A stretch of 31,609 nucleotides of DNA, from the NCBI GenBank assembly GCA_937901285.1, contig CALCHI010000537.1, forward strand, positions 1 to 31,609, given 5' to 3'. The position numbers and the translations under genes were made by a program. The notes below the pieces were generated by a model. The model saw only the letters and a program-made list of their open reading frames with translations, had not been told where the DNA came from and made no database searches. Source of the DNA: UBA8437 sp003445035. Its GTDB lineage: Bacteria; Planctomycetota; Planctomycetia; Planctomycetales; Planctomycetaceae. Below, in pieces: positions 1 to 8,838 of this stretch (positions are counted from its first letter, which is position 1; every line of letters starts with the position of its first letter).

Positions 1-75
1 CCGGCTGAGAAGAAGGCCGTGGAGAAGAAGCCGGCTGACAAGAAGGCCGTGGAGAAGAAATCCGCTGAGAAGAAG
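1..75 (+). repeat. 30-bp in-frame tandem repeat encoding a Lys-rich tract
   Basis: Bases 1-30 and 31-60 differ at only two positions, and 61-75 starts a third, diverged copy. The repeat encodes units of the type PAEKKAVEKK. Because it runs into the window edge, the array may be longer upstream. Confidence 0.85.
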
Positions 76-1179
76 GCGGCTGCGGCCCCGGTGGTCGACA
101 ACTCGATCCACACCGGTGTCTTCCGCACCACTGTCACGCTGGGCAAAGCCGAGAAGATTGTGGTCGGTGACCAGGTGTTGCAGGCTCTGCCCGGTGACAA
201 GGTCCGGCTGGTGTATCTCGACGAACGCAACAGCGGCGATGGGATTCAGCAGGTGCAGTCGGAAGCCCGTTGCATCGAGGGAAACCTGGGCGGCGTTCGT
301 GTCACCCGGGCGGTCATCTCCGACCAGGAGCTCCGCCTGCAAACCGAGCTGAAGACGGCCGGTGCGTTGACCAACATCGCCAGCCGCTACAAGGAGTTCG
401 GTCTCAAGTCCAACGCCAACGACAAGTACAAGCAGGCCCTGTCGGTTTGCGAGGAGGTGGCACGGGAGGCCTCGAAGCTCGGTGGCCGACTGCTCGAAGA
501 GACCTACGTCCAGTTGTGGCAGATCTACTTCGAGATGGATCGGCTCGAGTTGGCCGCAGCGATGGCCCAGCGTCTGCAGCGAGAATTTCCCAACAGCGGA
601 TTTGTCGATGACGCGTTGCTGCAACTGGCCGATGTCGCCCGGAAGGGGGGCAATCTGCAGCGGGCCATTGGCATCTACAGCCGCCTGGTCAGCATGAAGA
701 CCAGTCAACTGCGGGGCGAGGCCCAGTTCGGGATCGCCCAGTGCTACGAGCAGATGGCCACGGGGTCGACGGGAACGGGTGCCGCCCAGCTCCGCGACCG
801 CGCCTTCCAGGAATACAAGAAGGTCTTCGATCAGTTTCCGGACAGTGGCCGCGTCGGCGAGGCCGTTTCGCGGATGGCCAACTACTACTACCAGCAACGG
901 GACTTTTCGCGGGCCGTCGACACTTTCGAGACGGTGCTCAGCGACTACCCCGATGCCAAGTTCCTGGACGTGATCCTGTTCAACTACGGACGCTGCCTGT
1001 ACAGGATGAACCGCCGGTCCGAGGCGGGGCGTCGGTTCGATCAGCTGATCCAGGAATTCCCCGAGAGTCCGCTGGCATCGGACGCGAAAAAGATCTCCGA
1101 TGCGCTCTCGCGGCTGAACCGCCCCAAGCCGACGCCGGCTCCGGGGGATGGTGACGCCACCAAGGGGGCGGGAAGCTGA
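1..1179 (+). CDS. Exported beta-domain/TPR repeat protein, 5'-truncated by the window
   Basis: The reading frame is open from base 1, so the true start lies upstream; the GTG at 19 sits inside a repeat and is not a credible start. The visible 392 residues begin with a Lys/Ala/Glu-rich tract encoded by a 30-bp tandem repeat. Next comes the tail of a beta-type repeat (HTGVF at nt 109-123, GDKVRLVYLD at 193-222) that matches units in the giant protein downstream. From about nt 330 to the end there are TPR-like helical pairs of the CpoB/YbgF/BamD kind, with recurring FP and AxxxYxxL patterns. The beta-then-TPR order is the same as in the last quarter of the next gene, which suggests the two are paralogous. 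It is probably a periplasmic scaffold of the ExbB/ExbD-associated complex; that role is inferred. No enzymatic motif is visible. Confidence 0.8.
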   Translation, partial: PAEKKAVEKKPADKKAVEKKSAEKKAAAAPVVDNSIHTGVFRTTVTLGKAEKIVVGDQVLQALPGDKVRLVYLDERNSGDGIQQVQSEARCIEGNLGGVRVTRAVISDQELRLQTELKTAGALTNIASRYKEFGLKSNANDKYKQALSVCEEVAREASKLGGRLLEETYVQLWQIYFEMDRLELAAAMAQRLQREFPNSGFVDDALLQLADVARKGGNLQRAIGIYSRLVSMKTSQLRGEAQFGIAQCYEQMATGSTGTGAAQLRDRAFQEYKKVFDQFPDSGRVGEAVSRMANYYYQQRDFSRAVDTFETVLSDYPDAKFLDVILFNYGRCLYRMNRRSEAGRRFDQLIQEFPESPLASDAKKISDALSRLNRPKPTPAPGDGDATKGAGS

Positions 1180-1276
1180 ACCGTGAGGTTTCGGCCGCGA
1201 GTCGGCCGGGGCATGCTGCGGATGACGGTGGGAAAATCAAACAACTTCAACGAGCCCGATGGGCACGAATCACGAT

Positions 1277-1280
1277 GAGG
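1277..1280 (+). promoter_or_regulatory. Shine-Dalgarno site deciding the giant protein's start
   Basis: GAGG lies 8 nt before the ATG at 1289. The in-frame ATG at 1259 has no purine-rich site in front of it, so 1289 is preferred. Confidence 0.6.
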
Positions 1281-1288
1281 TCTGGACG

Positions 1289-4200
1289 ATGATCGGAACG
1301 AGCAAGACGCGGTGGGCCAGGCGAATGGCGAGGTGGACCCGACGGCACCAGGTGGCCGCGGTGTCGATGACGATCGCCGTCGCGTTGGCCGGGGCACTGG
1401 TTGCCCAGGACGCGAAGCCCCCTGCCAAGCCTGCTGCAAAAGCGGCCGGCCAGATCGATGTGATCAGTCAGGAGGCGACTCGCCTGGAAGGGGAACTCGG
1501 GAAGTTCAAGGACAGTTCCGCGGAAGCCGCCGACGTGATGGTCAAGCTGGTCGATCTCTACCACCAGCACGGGCGGTTGTTCGGACTGATCCGGGTCGCG
1601 CAGCGGTTCGTCACCTCGCACCCGACCGACAAGCGGCAACACGGTGTGCTGTTGAAGCTCGTCGATGGTCTGGATGCTGCCAGCCGGCACAACGACTTTG
1701 TTGCCAGCGCCCGGCAGTGGCTGGATCTCTTTCCCAAGGATCCGGCTGCCGCCGGAATCGAGATTCGGCTCGCCGCGGTCCTCGATCGCCAATCCGACCG
1801 CCGTGCCTCGGGGGCCGCTCACGAGGTAATCTTCCGCCGCAATCCGCGATCGGTGGTCGGGCTGCGTCACGGTGTGACCGCCGTCAAGCAGTTCGCCGGG
1901 GTCAACAACAAGGAGGTCTACAGCCGGGCTGCAAGCCTGGCCGAGGAGCTGCTGGCCATTTTCCCCAAGGGCGTTTCCGCCGAGGAAGCCGGATGGCAGG
2001 CCGTCGCCCAGTGGCGGAGAGGGAACGAATGGGCCAAGAGCAACTCGGCGGGGGCGAAGTTGCTGGCCAAGGGGTTGCCGGTTGTTGCCCAGAGGAAACG
2101 TCAGTTGCACCTGATGATGGGGGAGAATTTCGGCCGGCTGGGACAGTGGGCCAATGCCACCGACAGTTACGGCAAGGCTCGCGCGGTTCGAGACGATCGG
2201 GACGCGCACTTCCTGGCCATCACGGCGCTCTCCAACAACCAGGCCGCCAAGCCGGCCCAGATGGAACCGGTTGTCACCGATTATCTGCGAAAGTATCCCG
2301 CCCGTGCCGACCGCTTTAACCGCCTCGGGTCGCTGGCCGTCAAGTACGAGCAGGCCAAGGACCTGGCCAATGCCAGCCGTATCTTTGCCCAGTTGCTGCC
2401 TCTCTCGGCACGGTCTAATGGTGCCGCCTCGGCCTATCTCAGGACACGTGGAACCGAGCCGGCAGGTGGTCACGCCGCCAGCGAAAAGGTGCTGGTCGAT
2501 GCGATCAATCGCAATCCGAACAACGACGACAAGGCCTACCTGCGGTACGTGTTGGCCTTCGAGGTCCACCGTGACCGGATGAAGCAGGTCGAAAAGGCTC
2601 GGGCCACGTTGAGGCAGCTGGTGTCGACATCGCCGAGCAACGAGAGCTACACGACCAACGCGGCCAACTGGTTGTTCTCCAACGCGACCTCCGACGCCGA
2701 GTTCAACGCCGAGGTGGCCCGCTACCTTGTGGCTCGCAAGCGGGTGCCGCACATGACCAGTTTCCGTGGTGTGCTGGCTTCATGGATCGATTCGGCCCGT
2801 CGCAACAAGGACACCAAGAACCGGGCGGCCTCGGCCAAGGCGCTGCTGAAGACCGCTGATGCCGACCCATTGCTGGTGGCCTGGGTGGCTGGTGAGGCGA
2901 ACGGCAAGAAGGGCGATACGGCGAGGGAGGGGTTGCTGACCGGAAACCTCTACAAGCAACTCTCCAGCGAAGCCGCACGCAACCTCCTTTCCCGGCACGC
3001 TTACTATCTCCGTCACAGTGCGCCCGGCAACCAGAGATCCCGCTCAACCGGGACCTACGGCCAGTTGTCCAAGCGGTTTCCCAAGGAGTTCACTCTGGCG
3101 GTCGACTGGCTGGCTGCAGCCACCGATTACGGTCCGCCCGAGGCGGCCGCAGAAGCGGCCAAACACCTGATGTCGCTGCAGCCCACCTCGAGCAACACCG
3201 ACACCTTCCGACGTCTGATGGTTGCCGCTGACACGAACAAGTCGGCTGATCTGGCCCGCGCGGCCCACACCTGGATCGTCGGCGTTGAAAAGGCTCACGG
3301 CCCCGCGTTCACCTACGCTTACCAGGTCGGTGATACGCTCAAGAAATACAAGCTGCTGGACTTGGCCGTCTCGTACTGGCGATCCCACGTTTCGGTCGAT
3401 CCCAATCATTACGATTCGATCTACTGTGCCGGCCGCGTCCTGGAGACGCTCGAGGAGGCCCAGAAGCCGGCTTACCTGCAGGAACTGCTCAAGATCGACT
3501 CCGATTACCACGGCTCCTACGCCGCCCAACTGGCCAACTGGCACTTCCGCCAGGAGAAGCCGAACCTGGTCGAGTGGGAGAAGATCGTGCGGGCCAGCCG
3601 GGTCCGCCAGGACGCGCGGGCGTTTCGCACATGGGGATTTGATGAGGGCCTGGCACAGGGTTGGGTCGATACGGTTCGCGGCAACAAGGAGGCCACCGCC
3701 GATTTGAAGCGACAGGTCTACACCGTTGTTCGGGACCTGCGGCTGCACCGCCCCAGTGCCGCAGCCTCGCTGGCCTTGTTCGAGTTGCCCACGACAAAGC
3801 CGATGTCGCCCACCGCCCGGTTGCTGGCCTTCCAGGCCGTCACCACCACGGTTGGCAACAGCACCACCGACTGGGATCGGCTGATGCCCTACGTGCAGAG
3901 TGGCCTGTCTCGTGAGGATTACATGGCGGCCGCCTCTCTGGCCAGCGGGATGCTCGCCAACATCACCTCCGTTGACGAAGGGCGTCGCAAGAGCGGCCGG
4001 AACGTGGTCGCCCAGAGCTACTCTCGCGTGGGAGCCGTCGGGCTGACCATCGACGAGGACAGCCCGTTGGCACCGCTGTTGCAGGCCGCCCTGTCGCTGC
4101 GGCTGGGTGACCAGGAAATGGCCCTGGAGACCTACAACGCCAACAAGGCACTGTTCGACCAGCACCGTGACGAGGTGCCGGCCGACCTGGTGCTGTTCGT

Positions 4201-7200
4201 CTGTCGTCGGCACATCGCCGCCGGCGGCGATGAGAACCACGACCGAGTCGAGGACATCCTGCGCGGCTGGGTGGTCAAGCACAGCGAGAGCAAGCAGTTC
4301 GACGACCAGACCAAGGCCAAGGTCCAGTTGCTGTTGGCTCGCAATTTTGCCAAGTCCCAGCGGTATGACCTCGCCCGCAGCGAATTCACCACCGTTAGGA
4401 ACCGTTACAGCGAGACCCCGCAGGCGATCGAGGCCGAGTTCGGTATCGGTGAGACATTCCTGGCGCAGAAGGTCTACGACCAGGCTGAACTGGTCTTCGA
4501 GAAGCTCGCCAACAGCCGCGAACTCGACGTGGTGATCCGGGCGGAATTTCTCCGGGGCGTGTTGTCACACCGTCGTGGCGACCGCGACGAGGCTCGCGTC
4601 ATCTTTCGGGGGGTGCTCGATCGGGTTCCTTCGATCACGCTCGCCAACCAGGCCCTCTACAGCCTTTCGGAGGTCTACCGGGACGAGGAACGTTACATCG
4701 ACCAGTTGAACCTGCTGCGGACGGTTGGTCGACTGGGCCGCAACAGCAAGAGAACGCACACGCCGGGGCTGCCGCTCTCGATTGTCGTCCAGGACAGCGA
4801 CCTGGGCATCAGCCGTGGTCACAACCGGATCCCGGTGATCGTGACCACCGAGCCCGGTGGCGACGTCGAGCGGGTGTTCCTGATCAGCGGTGGAGCCGGC
4901 AAGGGACTGTTCCGTGTTGACCTGCCGACCGAACTGGGGCCGGTGCAGAAGGGCGACCGGAAGCTGCAGGTCACCGGCAAGGACAAGATCCGCTGCGATT
5001 ATCCCGACAAGTTCAAGCAGGAATTCAAGCGGGTGCCGCTGTCGGATGTCGACATCATCATCGCCGCCAACGGCCAGTTTGCCGTTTCGAGCAGTCGGAT
5101 CATCGACTCGAAGGAAGAGACCTTCAGCGAGCGGCTGGAACGGGAAGCTCGAGAACGCGAACAGGCTGACCTGAGAGTTTCGCAGCAGCGGCCGGCCAGC
5201 CAGATCAAGCCGGGCAACCCGATCTACCTGAGGGTCAAGGACAAGGACCGGGACTTCGGCGACGAGTTCGACCAGGTCGTGATCAAGTTGACCGCCGAGA
5301 GTGGTGACGAGGTCCAGGTCAAGCTCAAGGAAACCTCGCCGCACTCGGGTGTCTTCGAGGGCACCGCCGCCACCGGCGAACTGCCGGCCGGAGCTCAGGC
5401 CAGTGACACCGCCATCCAGCACAGTCCGCTGATGGCCATCGATCGCGATCCGAACTCCTTCTGGCAGAGCGAACCCGATGGGGCGACCCCCAAGCAGTTG
5501 ACCATCGACATGAAGGACCTGAAACTCGTCTCGCGGATCCGGCTGACGTCGCCGGATCCCGAGAACCAGGTGCCCGTCCGCGGTGTGCTGTACGGCAGCA
5601 ACGACGGACGTTTCTGGTTCCGCCTTGCCGGAAACCCGCCCCAGGCGACCGCCGTCGAGGTGTTCCCGCGTCCGGAGGCCGCTGCGGCCGCCGGCGATGC
5701 GGTCAAGAAGGCCGTGAAAGCGAAGAAGAAGGCCCAGCCTGACGCCGCCGCCACCCTGGACCACGACCAGATGGCACTCAGGCTCTACAACGGAAATCAC
5801 ACCGGGTTTTCGAACTGGGGCCAGGTTGTCAGTCTCGGTCGCAACTCCAAGCCCTTCGAGGCGTCGGCGGTCGACGAGTTGAAGTGGTCGCGTCCCGAGG
5901 ATGCCGAGGACGAGAAGGCCCAGGCGCGGCCGTTTTCTGCGATCTGGTCCGGACTGCTGGTGCAGGAACGCGAGGGTGCGGCACGGATTGCGGTGACCGG
6001 TCAACGGACCGCCATCGCCATCGACGGGCGGCTCGAGCTGCCTGTCGGACCCGGAAATCGCACGGTCGACGTCTGGCTCGAACAGGGCACGCACCGGTTG
6101 ACCATCTTCGCAGCCACCACCGCCGGAGCCACCGGCGTGCAGGCGACCATCGCTCGCGCCGACCACAACAGTGCCGGGGTCGCGATGCTGCCGTTCCGCA
6201 AGGCGGACTTTGATCTCGAACAGAAATTCGCCCACCCGGCACTCGGGCGGGAAGATGTGCGGGCCGATTTCAGCGATGGCGAGTGGGCCATGCAGTTTGA
6301 ACCCCGTGAGCTTCGCTATGTCCGCTTCGACATTCTCGAGTACCGCGGCGTGGCGGTGGCGATCAGTAATGTCGAGGTGACCGGTGAGGAGCCCGACCAG
6401 AAGTACATTCCGACCGAGGCCGACGTGCTGGCGCTGTCGAACAACTCGACGCTGGAGATCGCCGGAGGTGACGTGGTCACGGCCACCTACACCGATGAAT
6501 TGACCCAGCGGGACAACGCCACAAGTCGGTTGCTGACCGCCAAGTTGACGGCCACCTACTACAACGGCTCGGTGACTCCGATCACCTACGACCTCGTGCG
6601 GTCCGGCAACGGGGTCAATGAAATCCGCAAGAGGCTGATGCGGGTCGACGCGGGAGACAAGGTGGTCATCGAGATCGTGGATTACGATCGCGATGCGACC
6701 GAAAATCAGGACGAGATCACCTTCGACGTGATTCTCAACGACGGCGAAGCGGTCGAGTTCACCGCGACCGAGACCCAGCCGTACTCCGGGGTCTTCACCA
6801 AGGAGATCTTCACCGGGGACAAGGCGGGCGAGAAGATCGACTTCGTGATCAAGCCCGGCGATCGGCTCTACGTTCGCTACATCGATTCGCAGAACACCTT
6901 TCCCGGTCACGCCGTGCCACGTGAAACCGTGGTGCTGGTCAACCAGCCCAGCGAGGGACAGGTGACGATCATCGAGAGCCGGCTGGTTCCGCCTCCCGAG
7001 GGAAGTGAAGCCGCTCCCCGCGCGGTGTATTCCTACCGGTCTGCCGACCGGGACGTCAGCCGGGTCGCGTTTGAGACGCCGCTGACCGTGGAGGTCATCG
7101 ACCCCGACCAGGCCAAGGACAGTGGCAGCAGCCTGGTCGTTCAACTCAAGACGACCGACGGGGCCACCGTTGATGTCCGCTGCGTGATCTCGGGAGCCTA

Positions 7201-8746
7201 CGGGAACCTGCCGCCAGGCGGGCCCGGGTCCGAGGTGGCGCTTGAGGAAGGACGGTTCGTCGGGCAGGTGATCCTGCAACTGGGGAGTTCGAGCAGCCCC
7301 GCCGTCGTGCCGATTACCGCCGGCATGCCCAGGAGATTGATCGGCGGCCCGATGGTCTCCAAGGAGGAAGGTGATGAAGAGCTCCAGGCCCTGGACAACA
7401 GCCTGGTCACCCGCGTGCTCAATCTCACCGGCCAGGACCGCGTCGTGGCCAGCTACAACGACCAGTCTCGTCCCGACGGTGTCGCCAAGCAGCTCGATTC
7501 CAGCGGCCGGCTGATCTCCAACGGCAAACTGGCCGTCACCGATCGTGACTACTTCGAGCCGATCACCCGGCTGCATGTCGGAGAACGTCTGTTCCTGAAG
7601 GTCGAGGACGCCGACCAGGACACCTCCGACGAACGCGATTCGGTCACCGTCGAGATCACCGGGGAATTCGGTGAAAAGGAGACGGTGAAACTGGAGGAGA
7701 CGCTGGTGCACAGCGGGATCTTTTCGGGCTCGCTGGCCCTGAAGTCCAACGACAAGCCCGTCGTCGGCAATCTCGACGTCAAGATGCCCGTCATCGAGTG
7801 TTACTTCGGCGACACGCTGCACCTGGTCTACGACGACCCGGTGGCCGGATCCGAGGACGGGACGCTCAGAAGCTCAATCGACATTCCGGTGGTGGTCGGC
7901 ACCGACGGGCTGGTTGCGGCCTTCAGCAAGACGTTCAACGACGAGAACCTGGCGGTCGAGACCAAGTTCCACATCGCCGAGAGTTACTTCGAGTTGTTCA
8001 AGAGCCACAAGAAGCTCGAACGCGATGACCAGAAGACTGCCGACCTGCAGAACGGGCGACGGGTGTTGCGAGAGGTGATGGAGGACTATCCCGATCCCAA
8101 GTACGTGCCGCGGATCAGCTACCTGCTGGGACAGTTCTCACAGGAGCTTGAACAGTGGGCCGAGGCGATCGAGTCGTACGAGATGATCGTCAAGCAGTAC
8201 TCCGATCACTCGCTGGCTCCCGACGCCCAGTACAAGCTCGCACAGTGCTACGAACTCTCGGGAGATTTTGACCAGGCACTCGAAGGCTATGTCACGCTGG
8301 CAGCGACCTATCCGAAGAACCCGCTGATTGCCAACGTGATGATTCGCATCTGTGACCACTTCTACAAGAAGGAGACCTTTGACGTGGCGGCACAGGTCGG
8401 CGAGAAGTTCCTCGAGAAGTTCGGCGAGCACGAGCATTCGGCCCGAATCGCTTTCCGGATCGGCCAGTGTCACTACAAGGCCGAGAAGTACTCCGATGCG
8501 GGGCAGGCCTTTGACCGGTTTGCCAAGCGGTTCCCCGATGACGATCTCTGTGCCGACTCGCTCTTCTGGGCCGGTGAGAGTTACCGGATGGGGAGCGATA
8601 ACAGGGTGGCCTTCCGCCGCTACAACAACTGCCGTTGGGATTATCCGGCCAGCGATGCGGCCAAGTACGCCCGAGGACGACTGGCGTTGCCGGAAATGTT
8701 GCAGCAATTCGAAGCCGAAGCCGCGTCACTGGAGGATAACCCGTAG
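1289..8746 (+). CDS. Giant exported TPR / beta-repeat / discoidin-like protein (2485 aa)
   Basis: I chose ATG 1289 for its GAGG site; ATG 1259 would add ten residues. A long Arg-rich n-region and a hydrophobic core (about residues 20-37, ending ALVAQDA) form a signal peptide. Residues ~45-1150 are irregular TPR/helical repeats. Five beta-type units follow at about residues 1160-1242, 1305-1371, 1784-1888, 1925-2011 and 2041-2201. The fuller ones carry a DxDxD-type strand, a GE/ET strand, an SGVF/SGIF turn and a YxD strand. Between units lie an F5/8 type C (discoidin)-like segment (~1371-1461), a Lys/Ala-rich linker (~1461-1488) and a PA14-like segment (~1550-1630). The C-terminus (~2211-2478) is again TPR, of the BamD/CpoB type. 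No catalytic motif is visible. It is probably the main extracytoplasmic scaffold of the ExbB/ExbD machine encoded next to it; that role is inferred. Confidence 0.85.
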   Translation: MIGTSKTRWARRMARWTRRHQVAAVSMTIAVALAGALVAQDAKPPAKPAAKAAGQIDVISQEATRLEGELGKFKDSSAEAADVMVKLVDLYHQHGRLFGLIRVAQRFVTSHPTDKRQHGVLLKLVDGLDAASRHNDFVASARQWLDLFPKDPAAAGIEIRLAAVLDRQSDRRASGAAHEVIFRRNPRSVVGLRHGVTAVKQFAGVNNKEVYSRAASLAEELLAIFPKGVSAEEAGWQAVAQWRRGNEWAKSNSAGAKLLAKGLPVVAQRKRQLHLMMGENFGRLGQWANATDSYGKARAVRDDRDAHFLAITALSNNQAAKPAQMEPVVTDYLRKYPARADRFNRLGSLAVKYEQAKDLANASRIFAQLLPLSARSNGAASAYLRTRGTEPAGGHAASEKVLVDAINRNPNNDDKAYLRYVLAFEVHRDRMKQVEKARATLRQLVSTSPSNESYTTNAANWLFSNATSDAEFNAEVARYLVARKRVPHMTSFRGVLASWIDSARRNKDTKNRAASAKALLKTADADPLLVAWVAGEANGKKGDTAREGLLTGNLYKQLSSEAARNLLSRHAYYLRHSAPGNQRSRSTGTYGQLSKRFPKEFTLAVDWLAAATDYGPPEAAAEAAKHLMSLQPTSSNTDTFRRLMVAADTNKSADLARAAHTWIVGVEKAHGPAFTYAYQVGDTLKKYKLLDLAVSYWRSHVSVDPNHYDSIYCAGRVLETLEEAQKPAYLQELLKIDSDYHGSYAAQLANWHFRQEKPNLVEWEKIVRASRVRQDARAFRTWGFDEGLAQGWVDTVRGNKEATADLKRQVYTVVRDLRLHRPSAAASLALFELPTTKPMSPTARLLAFQAVTTTVGNSTTDWDRLMPYVQSGLSREDYMAAASLASGMLANITSVDEGRRKSGRNVVAQSYSRVGAVGLTIDEDSPLAPLLQAALSLRLGDQEMALETYNANKALFDQHRDEVPADLVLFVCRRHIAAGGDENHDRVEDILRGWVVKHSESKQFDDQTKAKVQLLLARNFAKSQRYDLARSEFTTVRNRYSETPQAIEAEFGIGETFLAQKVYDQAELVFEKLANSRELDVVIRAEFLRGVLSHRRGDRDEARVIFRGVLDRVPSITLANQALYSLSEVYRDEERYIDQLNLLRTVGRLGRNSKRTHTPGLPLSIVVQDSDLGISRGHNRIPVIVTTEPGGDVERVFLISGGAGKGLFRVDLPTELGPVQKGDRKLQVTGKDKIRCDYPDKFKQEFKRVPLSDVDIIIAANGQFAVSSSRIIDSKEETFSERLEREAREREQADLRVSQQRPASQIKPGNPIYLRVKDKDRDFGDEFDQVVIKLTAESGDEVQVKLKETSPHSGVFEGTAATGELPAGAQASDTAIQHSPLMAIDRDPNSFWQSEPDGATPKQLTIDMKDLKLVSRIRLTSPDPENQVPVRGVLYGSNDGRFWFRLAGNPPQATAVEVFPRPEAAAAAGDAVKKAVKAKKKAQPDAAATLDHDQMALRLYNGNHTGFSNWGQVVSLGRNSKPFEASAVDELKWSRPEDAEDEKAQARPFSAIWSGLLVQEREGAARIAVTGQRTAIAIDGRLELPVGPGNRTVDVWLEQGTHRLTIFAATTAGATGVQATIARADHNSAGVAMLPFRKADFDLEQKFAHPALGREDVRADFSDGEWAMQFEPRELRYVRFDILEYRGVAVAISNVEVTGEEPDQKYIPTEADVLALSNNSTLEIAGGDVVTATYTDELTQRDNATSRLLTAKLTATYYNGSVTPITYDLVRSGNGVNEIRKRLMRVDAGDKVVIEIVDYDRDATENQDEITFDVILNDGEAVEFTATETQPYSGVFTKEIFTGDKAGEKIDFVIKPGDRLYVRYIDSQNTFPGHAVPRETVVLVNQPSEGQVTIIESRLVPPPEGSEAAPRAVYSYRSADRDVSRVAFETPLTVEVIDPDQAKDSGSSLVVQLKTTDGATVDVRCVISGAYGNLPPGGPGSEVALEEGRFVGQVILQLGSSSSPAVVPITAGMPRRLIGGPMVSKEEGDEELQALDNSLVTRVLNLTGQDRVVASYNDQSRPDGVAKQLDSSGRLISNGKLAVTDRDYFEPITRLHVGERLFLKVEDADQDTSDERDSVTVEITGEFGEKETVKLEETLVHSGIFSGSLALKSNDKPVVGNLDVKMPVIECYFGDTLHLVYDDPVAGSEDGTLRSSIDIPVVVGTDGLVAAFSKTFNDENLAVETKFHIAESYFELFKSHKKLERDDQKTADLQNGRRVLREVMEDYPDPKYVPRISYLLGQFSQELEQWAEAIESYEMIVKQYSDHSLAPDAQYKLAQCYELSGDFDQALEGYVTLAATYPKNPLIANVMIRICDHFYKKETFDVAAQVGEKFLEKFGEHEHSARIAFRIGQCHYKAEKYSDAGQAFDRFAKRFPDDDLCADSLFWAGESYRMGSDNRVAFRRYNNCRWDYPASDAAKYARGRLALPEMLQQFEAEAASLEDNP

Positions 8747-8773
8747 GCTGTTGGCCGGTGCTCACACCCCTTC

Positions 8774-8792
8774 TCCGTCTCTGCGAGACGGA
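8774..8792 (+). terminator. Hairpin between the giant gene and exbB (possible attenuator)
   Basis: TCCGTCTC and GAGACGGA form a perfect 8-bp stem with a 3-nt loop. A pyrimidine-rich but not T-only stretch follows. It could partly terminate transcription or protect an mRNA end; it is not a canonical terminator. Confidence 0.35.
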
Positions 8793-8838
8793 TCCTCTTC
8801 TCCCGTTGTTGTCCCTTCACCCCACGTAAGATTTGCCG

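Noticed and set aside
1192..1208. CGGCCG/CGGCCG hairpin between the first two genes
   Set aside because: A 6-bp palindromic stem with no T-tract is expected by chance in such GC-rich sequence.
4565..7822. Open frame of 1085 codons on the minus strand inside the giant gene
   Set aside because: Antisense shadow of a strongly supported coding region, with Leu/Val/Gly/Asp/Arg-rich composition and no motif.
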